Part shown: positions 31,161 to 40,509 of the stretch, one piece after another
Layout of the letters: the number at the start of each line of letters is the position of its first letter
Position numbering within the stretch: the stretch's first letter is position 1
Assembly: GCA_022606425.2 (NCBI GenBank)
Contig: JAHDVF020000016.1
Coordinates: 1,952,501-2,016,500 of the forward strand
Direction of reading: 5' to 3'
Source of the DNA: Lepidostoma basale
Lineage: Eukaryota > Arthropoda > Insecta > Trichoptera > Lepidostomatidae
DNA length: 64,000 nt
Notes under the pieces: model-generated
What the model was told of the DNA's origin: nothing
Databases searched by the model: none
The model's input: only the letters and a program-made list of their open reading frames with translations
Program-made: the position numbers and the translations under genes

Positions 31161-31394
31161 ATCTGGGTCACATTCGGCGGGGAGATAAATACAGTTTGCT
31201 CCAACTAATACTGATGGGAAAAATTGAGGGGCAGCGTGGTCCTGGTGGAAGGCAAACATCTTGGCTGTGCAACAAAGAGACTGGACCGGGTAGAGACGTG
31301 TGAGGAAACTGTTCCGGGTTAGACAAGATGGAGAAGCCTTCCCCGGAGTGATTGCCAACGTCAGAGGGACCTTATGAGGCACGCGAAGAAGAAG
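31161..31394 (+). pseudogene. LINE C, right part
   Basis: ATCTGGGTCACATTCGGCGG resumes the GHVLRGDKYSLLQLILMGKI frame of LINE C; ends VIANVRGTL-stop with GAAGAAGAAG. With 30340-30500 it forms one insertion bounded by the 12-bp duplication. Confidence 0.8.
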
Positions 31395-31406
31395 AATGTT
31401 AGTGGA

Positions 31407-31545
31407 AAATGAACCCGTGACAGACCAAGGAAAGAATGGTATGACCAAATTAATCAAATACTAAAATGCTGCCACATTCGAAATCGGAAAAATCGACGAG
31501 AGTGCGTGTTACGATGTACAAAGTAGAGGAAGCTCGAAATATATG
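31407..31545 (+). pseudogene. LINE B, right part of nested stack
   Basis: RPRKEWYDQINQILKCCHIR, NRKNRRECVLRCTK, EEARNICL. No (TTAG)n end; runs into LINE D-like sequence. Confidence 0.75.
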
Positions 31546-31599
31546 TCTTGAAGGGAACGAATGAGGCTTGCTGCAGACCAATCGACCAATATCTAAAGC

Positions 31600-31725
31600 G
31601 ACAAAAAGTACAAACGAGCAGGCGACCTCCTTAAAGTCTACCAAAAAGATAAAGAGACAGTTGGACATCAACATCACAGGAACAGGATTCAGAAATAATA
31701 GAACCCCTTTAAGGAAGAAGACAAT
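31600..31725 (+). pseudogene. LINE D fragment
   Basis: RRPPKVYQKDKETVGHQHHR-type sequence corresponding to GRPPKRWRDSWTSTSQEQ in shifted frames. About 40 codons. Confidence 0.5.
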
Positions 31726-31754
31726 GCCAATTTGGTGAAAACAGTACATAACAA

Positions 31755-31912
31755 ACTAACTTACTAACCTACACGCAGTCTCCCCGAAGGTATTGGTAAA
31801 TAGAATGGACTGTCATACTTTTCTTTCCTGAAATACGTATTTCGCTTCCTCAACATTCATACATATGTCATGCACTGTCTCACGTGGCGGACATTCAATA
31901 TTTGATTGACGT
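31755..31912 (-). pseudogene. LINE A 3' tail
   Basis: AACTTACTAACCTACACGCA tail and, on the minus strand, HVRQCMTYV-type degraded EEAKYVFQERKVWQSIL sequence. Confidence 0.65.
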
Positions 31913-31914
31913 AC

Positions 31915-32215
31915 GCTGTAGAGACGCGGGCCGACAATGTGCGAACCAAGGGTCTACTAAGAACATCTGAGATGAAGGTCCTAAGATCAATTACTGGAAA
32001 AACAACGCAGACATAAGAAAAACTTGCGAAATAGAGGATATCGTTCGGTGGAGTAGATCCAGAAGAAGATACTGGAGGGACCATGTAGCCAGAATGAATG
32101 GTGACTCGCGTATACAGCCGCTTATGAAATCCCCTCTGGACACCCCCACTCGGAAGACCGCCTAATAGATGGAGGGACAGCTGGACCTCATCATCCCACG
32201 AGACATGATTTCTGT
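31915..32215 (+). pseudogene. LINE D C-terminal tail
   Basis: ADNVRTKGLLRTSEMKVLRS, ITGKTT, ADIRKTCEIEDIVRWSRSRR, RYWRDHVARMNGDSRIQP, GHPHSEDRLIDGGT. Family D by the RIREICEVEDIVRWSR block. Confidence 0.8.
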
Positions 32216-32795
32216 GTCACTAACTAACTAACTAACCATCATGCCAATTTCTCCGGAGGGGTAGGCAGAGAGGATGGATTGCCACAATACTCTGTCCTGG
32301 CATACCTATCGGGCTTCCTCTACATATATTCATCGTACCATGTACGCACATCGATTATTCCGACTTCGAATGTGAACGCCTTTTAATAATTGATCAATTC
32401 GGTCATGTTTTACTTGGTCGTCCTCGGTTTCTTTTTCCACTCACGCTGCTTTTGTACAACTTTTTAACTATCCATTCGTTCCATAAGTCCAAACCATCTC
32501 AGGGATCCTTTTTTAATTTAATCATGATGCAGTCATCTGCCTTACATTTCTTTCTTATTTCATCGTTCGGTATTCTATCATACAACGTTTTCCCGCACAT
32601 TCTTCTTAGTGATCTCACTTCCACGGCGTTTATCCTGCTTTCATCCTTCTTTTGCCAGCTCCAAGCTTCACTTCCATACATGAGGGTTGGCACTAGAACT
32701 CCATTGTGTACTGCCATCTTTGCTTTTGTGGATATATTTCTATTTGCAGTAATGACTTTGAGTGCGAGTCTGTGTCACAGTTTGTCAAATATATT
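32216..32795 (-). pseudogene. LINE B C-terminal tail
   Basis: AACTAACTAACTAACCATCA tail at 32219. Minus strand: MAVHNGVLVPTLMYGSEAWS, WQKKDESRINAVEVRSLRRM, CGKTLYDRIPNDEIRKKCKA, then degraded GHMERMD and GRPSKT regions. Upstream ALKVITANRNISTKA near 32720-32760. Confidence 0.85.
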
Positions 32796-32821
32796 ATAAT
32801 TAGAAGAAGAAGAAAAAGACA

Positions 32822-32968
32822 CTTACCGCGTTCTTCTATTTCTAGTTCCGTTTACCATACATCCTTAACATAAACATTCTTCACCATTGTTTCTTCATTC
32901 ATTCTTTCCATGTGTCCAAACTATCTTAATGATCCTATAGTTATTATGTTCATTACACTTTCATTTAC
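32822..32968 (-). pseudogene. LINE A fragment
   Basis: The minus strand encodes VMNIITIGSLR-stop FGHMERMNEETMVKNVYVKD VW. Two frames; no tail. Confidence 0.7.
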
Positions 32969-33304
32969 AATTTCATTTACTTCGAAAATTAAAAACATTA
33001 AAAAATCTTTGTTTTGTCGTTTGGATATAATAGTTAATCTTCATATACTCCCTGAAGCAAACCTATCCAGAAATTTATTACCAAGTGGTTGGGAGACAGT
33101 ACAAAAAATGTAATGAAAACGTTAAGGCTGTTATTTCTAATATAATAAGATCGTTCTACGCTACTGAAATGTATTTTATCTTTATATATACAATTCTTCT
33201 GTACGGGAATATGTAGTTGAACTCCTCCTAAACGGCTTAACCGATGTTTTTGAGTGGGTCCCTGGATGGTTTAGATTCACAATTGGACATGGTAGGTGAT
33301 CGTT
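32969..33304. other. unassigned, possibly Helitron-like
   Basis: 33185-33260 (GTAGTTGAACTCCTCCTAAA, CGGCTTAACCGATGTTTTTG) resembles the 5' part of lepidopteran non-autonomous Helitrons, from memory only. Ends not defined. The element would continue to about 33615 around LINE C. Confidence 0.3.
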
Positions 33305-33509
33305 CTACGAGGAGAGAAATATCGCCAGCTGCATCTGATTTTGAAGGGAAAAGTGGAGGGCCACAGGGGGGCAGGGAGAAGGCGAATCTCTTGGCTGCGC
33401 AATGTGAGGGAATGGACAGGAATCGAAACTGTGGAGGAGCTGTTATGGACAGCGCAGGATCGGGAAGAGTTTACCTTTGACCTGACAGGGCACTTTAAGA
33501 AGAATAAGA
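33305..33509 (+). pseudogene. LINE C short insertion with target-site duplication
   Basis: A 205-bp copy: LRGEKYRQLHLILKGKVEGH, RGAGRRRISWLRNVREWTGI, ETVEELLWTAQDREEF, CTGACAGGGCACTTTAAGA tail. It is flanked by an 11-bp duplication AGGTGATCGTT (33294-33304 and 33510-33520). Extremely 5'-truncated and apparently recent. Confidence 0.88.
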
Positions 33510-33621
33510 AGGTGATCGTTGAAACCTTCAAGGAAATTTATGAAAAATTGACGAAATTACGTTTGTTTACCATAGATGGCGCTGATGTCGAATTCTGTGC
33601 GTGCACAAATGACGATTTCTA

Positions 33622-33775
33622 ATGTTATAGGTAGCTAATCTGTCGCCATTTTATTGTCACGTGAATTCTACACCAGACCAAATACAGTGCGACAATCACA
33701 CTGCCATCGCCGGGAATCGATCTTAGGTATGACAGTCATAGCTCTTACGACTCTGCCAAGTCGTCTTTACCTTAG
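33622..33775 (-). mobile_element. tRNA-derived SINE (tSINE), partial
   Basis: GTAGCTAATCTGTCGCCATT, CACGTGAATTCTACACCAGA, GACAATCACACTGCCATCGC, then a damaged B box (GGGAATCGATCTT) and GCCAAGTCGTC head. Reverse orientation. Confidence 0.75.
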
Positions 33776-33844
33776 CAAGGCTATATCATATTTATGACAG
33801 ATAGTAATGTCCTATTATGGCCAAATAAATCCATTATTATTATA

Positions 33845-34135
33845 CATAACTATTAAACCATCTAAAAAGAACATTTTGTGTTAAATTATTTTTATTTTGT
33901 TATTTTATTTTATATCATTGTATTTAATATTATTTGTTTTAGATTTATTTTGTGGGTGTTGGACGATCGAAGTGTGAGCGGGAGATGCCTATTGGTGGCG
34001 ATGAGGTTCGCAACCCATCACACCGCGTCTCCAGCGGAGCGAAAAGAGAAGGATGGAGTGCCGCATCAGTAAAAGTGTGACAGTCCATTCTTTCTGCCTA
34101 CCCTTTCGGGGAGACGGCGTGATGGTTAGTTAGTT
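33845..34135 (+). mobile_element. S2 element
   Basis: ACCATCTAAAAAGAACATTT, AT-rich middle, GGGTGTTGGACGATCGAAGT, GGAGATGCCTATTGGTGGCG, AAGGATGGAGTGCCGCATCA, then the LINE A 3' end and (TTAG)n. It holds a 64-codon frame (33878-34072) ending RKEKDGVPHQ-stop that recurs in other S2 copies. Probably not translated, but preserved by common descent. Confidence 0.8.
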
Positions 34136-34724
34136 AGTTTTTTATTTAACTTAAAAAAATGAACGTATTCCCCAATTATAAATATGCAAATGTGAAATCT
34201 TTTTTAAGCTTAAAAAAATCCTTTATTCATTTTCAAATAGAGTTAAAACGGATAAAAAAATGTGTGTTACCGCAAAACAGAGTTGAAACAAGTTTTCCGT
34301 TTTCATTGCTTTCTGAAAAATGGCTGTGAAATTTAAATATTTTCCCAGCACATTACGAAAGCAAAACACACTCGTCCAATGTTGCAGTTAGCAACTTTTC
34401 GTTGGGTTCCGAAAGTTCAAATAGAAATGTACAGTACAACCGAAATTGCATTCGTGACTAAAGTTCCCACGCTATAACACGACCAGCATAAATAGGAGAT
34501 TTGTGTGTTATTAAACACATATTCTCTTCTCTACGTTTTACACCAAAGTTGCCAGGTATATTATTAAAATAACGACGGAAAATAATCAAAATATTTGTAA
34601 AACCGTGGGGTTGATAAATTATAATATTATTACTTTTACGATTGTATACTTATGACTTTTAATAAATTTAAGACGTTCACACTATTCTATAATGAAGATT
34701 TTTCTATGAATTAAAACAACGTTT
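34136..34724. other. unassigned intronic sequence
   Basis: AT-rich; no gene or classified repeat. Confidence 0.35.
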
Positions 34725-35070
34725 TTTCTACGCTTGAGTTTATATTTTGAAGGTTTTATACCTTCATCATCAGGAGAACAATATAATAAGTTTACATCAT
34801 TCTCTTGATGATGAAAATATAAAACTTTGGAAACATAACTAACTAACTAACCATCACGCCGTCTCCCGCAAGGGTAGGCAGAAAGAATGGGCTGCCACAC
34901 TCTAACCGATGCGGCAATCCATCCTTCTCTTTTCTCGAACCTCATCGCCACCAATAGGCATCTCCCGCGCACAGTTCGATCGTCATTTTTAACTAAAATT
35001 TAAAACATTACAACTTTGGAAACATGCCGAGAAAAATATACTCAAACGTGAAAAAACACTGTTTTAATTT
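34725..35070. mobile_element. eta element fold-back, decayed, with S2 insertion
   Basis: The left arm on the minus strand has box CTGATGA and hairpin GAAGG-TATAAAA-CCTTC (34750-34785) but AAAAT for GAAAC. The right part, TTGATGATGAAAATATAAAA then CTTTGGAAACAT, is cut by an S2 piece (34838-34985). It resumes with ACTTTGGAAACATGCCGAGA. Both motifs are decayed. Confidence 0.5.
34838..34985 (-). mobile_element. S2 element, short, inside eta element
   Basis: TAACTAACTAACCATCACGC, GGCAGAAAGAATGGGCTGCC, CATCTCCCGCGCACAGTTCG; lacks the central GAGACGCGGTGTGATG segment, apparently an internal deletion. Confidence 0.7.
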
Positions 35071-35317
35071 ATAAAGCGCAGAATTCACTGTCGAAATGAA
35101 TAAACTGATATATAGTTAATTGGGATTTTTTTCCAAAATTTTTCAAAATTGTGTAGTTTACAGTATTAATTACTTAATTGAAATTGAATATAAGTGACAC
35201 CATTTTTAAACACATTTTTCGCTACTCAATACAAACAGACAAGTAGGCAAACGAAACAGATTAATAATAACTAATCTATTTCAAGTTATTCAAATATTTT
35301 TCTAATTTAGTTTTTAA
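34986..35317. other. end of eta element and unassigned sequence
   Basis: CATGCCGAGAAAAATATACT is eta-like; the rest is AT-rich with nothing supported. Confidence 0.3.
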
Positions 35318-35490
35318 AGATAACTAACTAACCACCACGCCGTTTCCTTGGAGGGGTAGGCAGAGAGAATATACCGTTATACTGCTCTATACTAACATAA
35401 TTCTCGATCTTAATGGATAAATTTAGTCATATCGTGTATTCTTTATCGATCCTCGACTTCTTTTTCCATTCACACTGCTACTTAGGAAAT
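35318..35490 (-). pseudogene. LINE B 3' tail, internally deleted
   Basis: AACTAACTAACCACCACGCC tail, YSILSAYPSKE on the minus strand, then a jump to the KKSRIDKEYTI / SSVNGKRSR region. A mid-part is missing. Confidence 0.65.
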
Positions 35491-35529
35491 TGAAAACAAC
35501 TTGATTTATTAACCGCAAAATATTAAAAA

Positions 35530-35564
35530 GCACGACATGTTTCGGAGGATACATCTTCAGGTAT
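35530..35564 (-). ncRNA. alpha hammerhead-like motif, helix II damaged
   Basis: Minus strand: CTGAAGA, then TGTATCCTCC (left arm of helix II lost), GAAAC, AT, GTC, GTG. Compare the complete alpha copy at 63955. Confidence 0.5.
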
Positions 35565-35582
35565 AAATATATAAAAACTAAA

Positions 35583-36325
35583 AACTAACTAACCATCACG
35601 CCATCTCCCTGAAAGGGTAGGCAGAAAGAATGGACTGTCACACTTTTACTGATGCGGCACTACATCCTTCTCTTTTCGCTCCGCGGGAGACGCGGTGTGA
35701 TGGGTTGCGAACCTCATCGCCACCAATAGGCATCTTCCGCGCACACTTCGATCGTGTAACACCCACAAAATAAATCTAAAACAAATAATATAAAATACAA
35801 TGATATAAAATAAAATAACAAAATAAAAATAATTTAACACAAAATGTTCTTTTCAGATGGTGCACATACTATCTATTTAATTTATGTTCCACGAATCCAC
35901 CGTTTTTTTAATTTAGCACATAATGTAATAACACATAATGTTTTTTTTCGATGTTGCACATGTTGACATGGACGATCCGGACTTTTGTGTTTATTTAATT
36001 TACGTTTCACGTATCCACCGTTTTTTAAATTAGCTGTAAGGAGGCACTTAACCAGCAAGAACTTTGAAATAATATTGAAGAAATTATTCAAATTGTCATT
36101 GGAACAAATGAAAAATTTATATTTACACCTGTCAAAATTCTTTATAAAAACTTTAAAACTAATATAATTTTAACAGCAAAACAGCACAAACGTATTACGT
36201 GTCATAATTAACTATTATAAAGTGCGGCAACAGTTAAATTGACCAAAACAATTCACTTATACGCGAAATATCTCCAAATTAACAGGAGCACCACATGAAC
36301 CAAACCAAATTTTCAAAAATATATA
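35583..36325 (-). mobile_element. S2 element, longest copy
   Basis: Reverse orientation from AACTAACTAACCATCACGCC to the head at about 36325 (AGGAGCACCACATGAACCAA). It includes ATGTTGACATGGACGATCCG, CGTATCCACCGTTTTTTAAA and TTGAAGAAATTATTCAAATT. ~740 bp. The frame ending RKEKDVVPHQ is at 35646-35840. The 5' end has no tRNA-like promoter that I can see, so S2 may be a LINE A internal-deletion derivative rather than a true SINE. Confidence 0.8.
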
Positions 36326-36442
36326 ATAAATAACAAAACAAGGAAAGACAAATATAAAAAACTCTTTGAAATTGGATACAATTAATTAAATTTAAAAATT
36401 AATCTACTATAATATAATATATAATAACCATTCTTCTCTCAT

Positions 36443-36690
36443 CGTGGCCGAGTGCTAAGTGCATTGACTGCCACCCCGTAGGTTCCGGGTTCGATTCCCG
36501 GCGAGGGCAGTGTGATTGTCACACTGTCTATGGTCTGGTGTAGAATTCACGTGACAATAAAATGGCGATAGATTTGCTACCTATCACATGTCACGAAAAT
36601 CACTATGATAGCTATAATCATACCCTTTACATCGATTTGGCTCATGCTGTCATGGTGTAAAGAGTGATTTAACAAAATAATAATAATAAT
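36443..36690 (+). mobile_element. tRNA-derived SINE (tSINE), complete copy
   Basis: A box TGGCCGAGTGC (36445-36455) and B box GGTTCGATTCC (36488-36498), 33 bp apart, in a tRNA-like head. Then a body with CAGTGTGATTGTCACACTGT (a hairpin), GGTCTGGTGTAGAATTCACG, ATAGCTATAATCATACCC, and an (AAT)n tail. Pol III-type internal promoter by family knowledge; the parent tRNA cannot be named with confidence. Confidence 0.88.
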
Positions 36691-37164
36691 GTATTCGTTC
36701 AAGAATATCGAATAAAAAAATTAAAAACTATTTCGAAATAAATTCACCACCCTGGCAACACTGGTTAAATAGCACCACACCGACTTCACAGTTCCAATTT
36801 CGACCATTTATATTAGCGCCACTATAAATTCCCCGACATCGAGTTACATTATTTGTTGTGTGCTTTTGGCAGTTGGTTAGCCGAAGTTTTCTGCCATCCA
36901 CGTGAACTCAGCGGCCATTTTGAGTGGACACGGCGGCCATTTTGTAATGAAATCCGGAAGTCGAGTTGCCATTGAAGTCACGGTTCGGTTAAGTGGGTTG
37001 GCGGCTTTGTGACTGTTTATTGGGAAACTTCTGTGCCTAGTGGCATGGCGGCGAGCCTGCGTCCTGACTAATGCGACTCGTTCATATTGCGGGGCAAAAT
37101 TCTTAATAATAGGCAACTTGCAATAAATTAAACAACGAAAGAAGATTAAATTATTAAATAACGA
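36691..37164. other. unassigned intronic sequence
   Basis: GC-richer than its flanks (36890-37080, with GGCGGCCATTTTG repeated as GCGGCCATTTTG). No splice context or motif. Confidence 0.3.
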
Positions 37165-37300
37165 CCTTCTTGGCCAAGTGGCAAGTACTATGACTGTCAC
37201 ACTGAAGGTCCCGGGTTCGATTCCCGGAGATGGCATTGTGATTGTCACACTATCTTTGGTCTGGTGTGTAACCCTTTACGTAAAATGTGTATAACGGTGT
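37165..37300 (+). mobile_element. tRNA-derived SINE (tSINE), 3'-truncated
   Basis: A box TGGCCAAGTGG (37171-37181), B box GGTTCGATTCC (37214-37224), then CACTATCTTTGGTCTGGTGT; body lost after about 37270. Confidence 0.85.
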
Positions 37301-37891
37301 TTTTTTAGAGGTATACAAATCTAAAATATTAAAAATAAACATTAAAATAATGTTAATGTCTATGATATTGGCTTTATTTAATAGATAATTTTATTCCATT
37401 ATTGTTTCAATATGATTTCGGGCATACGAGCGCCACGGCTAGCTCGAATGAAGCGCAATCGTGAAGTCCCATTTTCGAAGCCTTTATTGAGCAATTGGTT
37501 AAAATGGCAAAACGTACTGACTACAAATCAATTGTCAACTGTTAAATTGACAGTCTGTAAAAACAATGTTGCCAGTTTAAAAACCAAACCTCAAAAAAAA
37601 CATCCTATGTATAAAAATAATCAAGAGGGACCAGGCCACATTTAATCTACTGCTATTTTCCTCTATTTCCCGCCATAGATGCACATTACACTTATAAAAA
37701 ACACTTAAAATATTTATAAAAAAGACACGGGATTAAATGGGAAGTGGACTCATGGATACATGATAGCGGAAAACGAAAGGAGGGACAAAGGATAGAGGAC
37801 AGAGAGGGACGGAATAGCGTAAATACGCATAACTTTATTACGTAGCGGACACGGCACCGGTCAAGGGAACAGAACACATTTCTCCTTTAAA
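37301..37891. other. unassigned sequence
   Basis: A 77-codon frame (37412-37645) lacks recognisable motifs. No repeat assigned. Confidence 0.3.
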
Positions 37892-38047
37892 ATGTTCTGT
37901 TCCCCTGGCAAAAGAAGTAGAGGCAGTTCTCCTGCAGTGGTGTCTACTCCACTCGGTGATGCAGACCGCGAAGAAGCAAAAAGGAGAAGATTCGTTTTGT
38001 TTTCACAATCCTCATCAACGAGGAAACGAAGAAAGAAGAAGAATTAA
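37892..38047 (+). CDS. short basic open frame, hypothetical
   Basis: A 51-codon frame: MFCSPGKRSRGSSPAVVSTP, LGDADREEAKRRRFVLFSQS, SSTRKRRKKKN-stop. It is rich in Ser/Arg/Lys, with two nuclear-localisation-like clusters (KRRRF and RKRRKKK). It lies in a GC-richer block and may be the N-terminus of a dead element protein or fortuitous. No family recognised. Confidence 0.2.
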   Translation: MFCSPGKRSRGSSPAVVSTPLGDADREEAKRRRFVLFSQSSSTRKRRKKKN

Positions 38048-38282
38048 AACATTGTTTTTCATTTGTTAACTCATCTTAACAAATTCAAAAGTATTCTGTG
38101 CATATCTATCAGACGAGTCAGGGCGCGCTCTGAAGTTTTAACGAGCCAATTTAGCGACAAAAATGCAATATGAAGTTCATTTTTCATGAAACATTTATTA
38201 TCAAATACATTTTGTGACGTAACATGGATACATTGTACAAAGTGTCTCAAAATAAAGTTTGTTTGAATTCAGAGCTTGTTTG

Positions 38283-38420
38283 GAAATGTTAGACGACTTC
38301 TTGGTACCTGAATTGCAAAACTTTCCTGGCTATAATTAAAGAATATGATTCCAACAGGACGGAGCAACGTCACACACGTCCAATACATCTCTGCCACGAG
38401 TTCGTGAAATTTTTCCACTC
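38283..38420 (+). pseudogene. Tc1/mariner-superfamily transposase, left part
   Basis: EMLDDFLVPELQNFPGYN-stop, then FQQDGATSHTSNTSLPRVRE IFPL. FQQDGAT.HT holds the second catalytic Asp of this transposase type; a TGA stands where Trp precedes FQQD. Cut by LINE F after 38420; continues at 39082. Confidence 0.8.
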
Positions 38421-39081
38421 ACCACCAGATAAAATTGAGCATGTCAGAGAGTTCACTTATGTCGGTACGGTTATGACGGAAGCCAACGATATGCACGCGG
38501 AGTTGGAACACAGAGTTCAAAAAGGCCTACGAGCTGCAGCCTCCTTGCGAACGTTCCTAAAGTCCAAGCTTCTATCCAGAAACACCAAGCTGCGTATTTA
38601 TAACACCATCATCAAGTCATTGGTTACATATGGTTCTGAGTCATGGACATTGACTCTAAAAGAACAACAAAGAATCTACTGGTTTGAGAATAGAATACGA
38701 AGAATTATCCTGGAACCCAGACCCGGTATTGCAGAGGGAGCTTGGAGGCATAGGCCCAACCAAGAAATCCGTACGATGACCCAGCAGCTCCTTATAATGA
38801 GCACCGTGAGAGCCGGTCGCCTAGCATGGATTGGGCACGTATGCCGAGCCAAAGAGACCAGAGCAATCAAGACCCTGTACGCGTCTAGACCGACTGGAGT
38901 AAGACCTCTAGGAAGGCCTAGACAGCGCCTAATGGACAATGTTCTGGCTGGCCTGGCTAGGTTGGGCGACTCGGACTGCTGGAAGCAAAAAGGCGCAGGA
39001 TCGAGGAGCTTGGCGAAAAATCATTAAGGAGGCTAAAACTCTTCAAGAGTTGTATGGCCATAGGAAGTAAGTAAGTAAGTA
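38421..39081 (+). pseudogene. LINE F C-terminal tail
   Basis: HVREFTYVGTVMTEANDMHA, ELEHRVQKGLRAAASLRTFL, KLRIYNTIIKSLVTYGSESW, RIYWFENRIRRIILEPRPGI, RAGRLAWIGHVCRAKETRAI, GVRPLGRPRQRLMDNVLAGL, ending at a (TAAG)n tail (39065-39081). Single copy of this family; inserted inside a Tc1/mariner transposase gene. Confidence 0.87.
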
Positions 39082-39351
39082 AATTGATCTCCAGGAGAGG
39101 TGACATAAATTGGCCTTCACGCAGTCATGATTTAATCCGTATGAAGTGTTTCCCTGTGGGTTTATCCCAAATCTAAAGTTTACGCCAATAAACCGACTTC
39201 TCTGGCACATTTAAAGGAAAATTTTCGTCACGAAATGTCAGCTATCACGGAGTCTATCTGCCGAGCCGTAATAAGAATTTTTACTGTTCGACTAAATGAG
39301 TGCCGCGAACGCGGGGGTTTACATTTAGACGATTATATTTATAAAAAATAA
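39082..39351 (+). pseudogene. Tc1/mariner-superfamily transposase, right part
   Basis: LISRRGDINWPSRSHDLIRM (third catalytic Asp region, usually SPDLT), a frameshift near 39150, then a clean C-terminus KVYANKPTSLAHLKENFRHE, MSAITESICRAVIRIFTVRL, NECRERGGLHLDDYIYKK-stop at 39349-39351. Confidence 0.8.
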
Positions 39352-39509
39352 ATTCCCAAATTGTGTACTTAAATATTTTTGTTTTGTTTTGATAAATGGC
39401 TCACTTTATCATAAATCAATCCCATAAACGTGTAGCAAGTTCAATCAAGTTCTCTGACATCGTTGCTTTCAAAATATATACGTGCACTCTCAACGAGCCG
39501 ACAGTCGAG

Positions 39510-39825
39510 TTAACTAACTAACTAACTAACTAACCATCACGCCGTCTCCCCGAAGGGGTAGGCAGAAAGAATGGACTGCCTGACACTTTTCTTTCCTGAC
39601 ATATTTCTCTCGCTTCCTCAACATTCATACATCGTGTCATGCACGCGCGTCGACTTCTCTGACTCCTCACATGGCCGACATTCAATATTTGATTTATTTG
39701 ATCGTGCCACGTTTTCCTCGATCTTCCCCTATTCCTGGTTCCATTTACATCATAAACATTTTTTTTTTACCATTCTTTCTTCATTCATTCTTTCCATATG
39801 TCCAAATCATCTTAATGATCCTTAG
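39510..39825 (-). pseudogene. LINE A C-terminal tail
   Basis: (TTAG)n complement at 39511-39533. Minus strand: SLRWFGHMERMNEERMVKKN, VYDVNGTRNRGRSRKTWHDQ, INQILNVGHVRSQRSRRACM, VWQSFFLPTP. Ends at GATCCTTAG near 39825, next to a beta element. Confidence 0.85.
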
Positions 39826-39914
39826 TAATTTTTGAAACACATGGGCTTGACGTGTCGTATCGCTTAAAAAACCCCACCACCGCCCTGACGCCGATCGTCG
39901 GTTGTTTGTAACAC

Positions 39915-39950
39915 CTGATGATGCCAACATAGGTTGGCGAAAGATCTGTT
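39915..39950 (+). ncRNA. beta hammerhead-like motif
   Basis: CTGATGA box, unpaired T, helix II GCCAAC-ATAG-GTTGGC (six pairs), GAAAG, ATCT, GTT. Followed by AACAGTGTTTTAAATAATAA as in delta elements. GAAAC changed to GAAAG. Confidence 0.55.
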
Positions 39951-40039
39951 GAGACAAACTCATATAAATAAATCGATATCTCTAATAACAGTGTTTTAAA
40001 TAATAATGAAATAAAACGACGTTTTATTATAACTACTTC

Positions 40040-40343
40040 TACTACCTGAGATGGTTTGGACATATGGAACGAATGGATGAGAGTAGAATGGTTAAAACGT
40101 GTACACAAGCGTGAGTGGAAAAAGAAGCCGAGGACGACCGAGGAAAACATGGCATGACCAAATTTATCAATTACTAAAAGGCGGTCACATTCGAACTCGG
40201 AATAATCGACGTGCGTGCATGGTACGATGTATGAATGTAGAGGTAGCCCGAGTGGTATGCCAGGACAGAGCATTGTGGCGATCCATCCTCTCTGCCTACC
40301 CCTCCGGGGAAATGGCATATTAGTTAGTTAGTTAGTTAGTTCC
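40040..40343 (+). pseudogene. LINE B C-terminal tail
   Basis: WFGHMERMDESRMVK, a one-base slip, then SGKRSRGRPRKTWHDQIYQL, LKGGHIRTRNNRRACMVRCM, NVEVARVVCQDRALWRSILS, AYPSGEMAY-stop and (TTAG)n. Confidence 0.85.
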
Positions 40344-40378
40344 ACATTTGTATTTATTTCGACAGCGACAATCTGGAC

Positions 40379-40419
40379 CAGTCTGTCGATGCCAGCGAGC
40401 CTGGCGAAACCGGTCGCTG
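40379..40419 (+). ncRNA. delta hammerhead-like motif
   Basis: Helix I CAGT with GCTG (one G.U), box CTGTCGA, unpaired T, helix II GCCAG-CGAGC-CTGGC, GAAAC, CG, GTC. ACCGGT is self-complementary. Followed by AAATAAAGACAAATGAGG. The partner arm (40352-40372, minus) is truncated. Confidence 0.5.
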
Positions 40420-40509
40420 TCGAAATAAAGACAAATGAGGAAGTAGTTATAAAAAACATCGTTTTATTTAATTATTATTTGAAATGAACTTCCATCAAGA
40501 GATTTCAGT

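Noticed and set aside
36443..37300. tRNA genes (two matches with A and B boxes)
   Set aside because: The cloverleaf is not complete and the same head plus body occurs in five places, so these are tRNA-derived SINEs.
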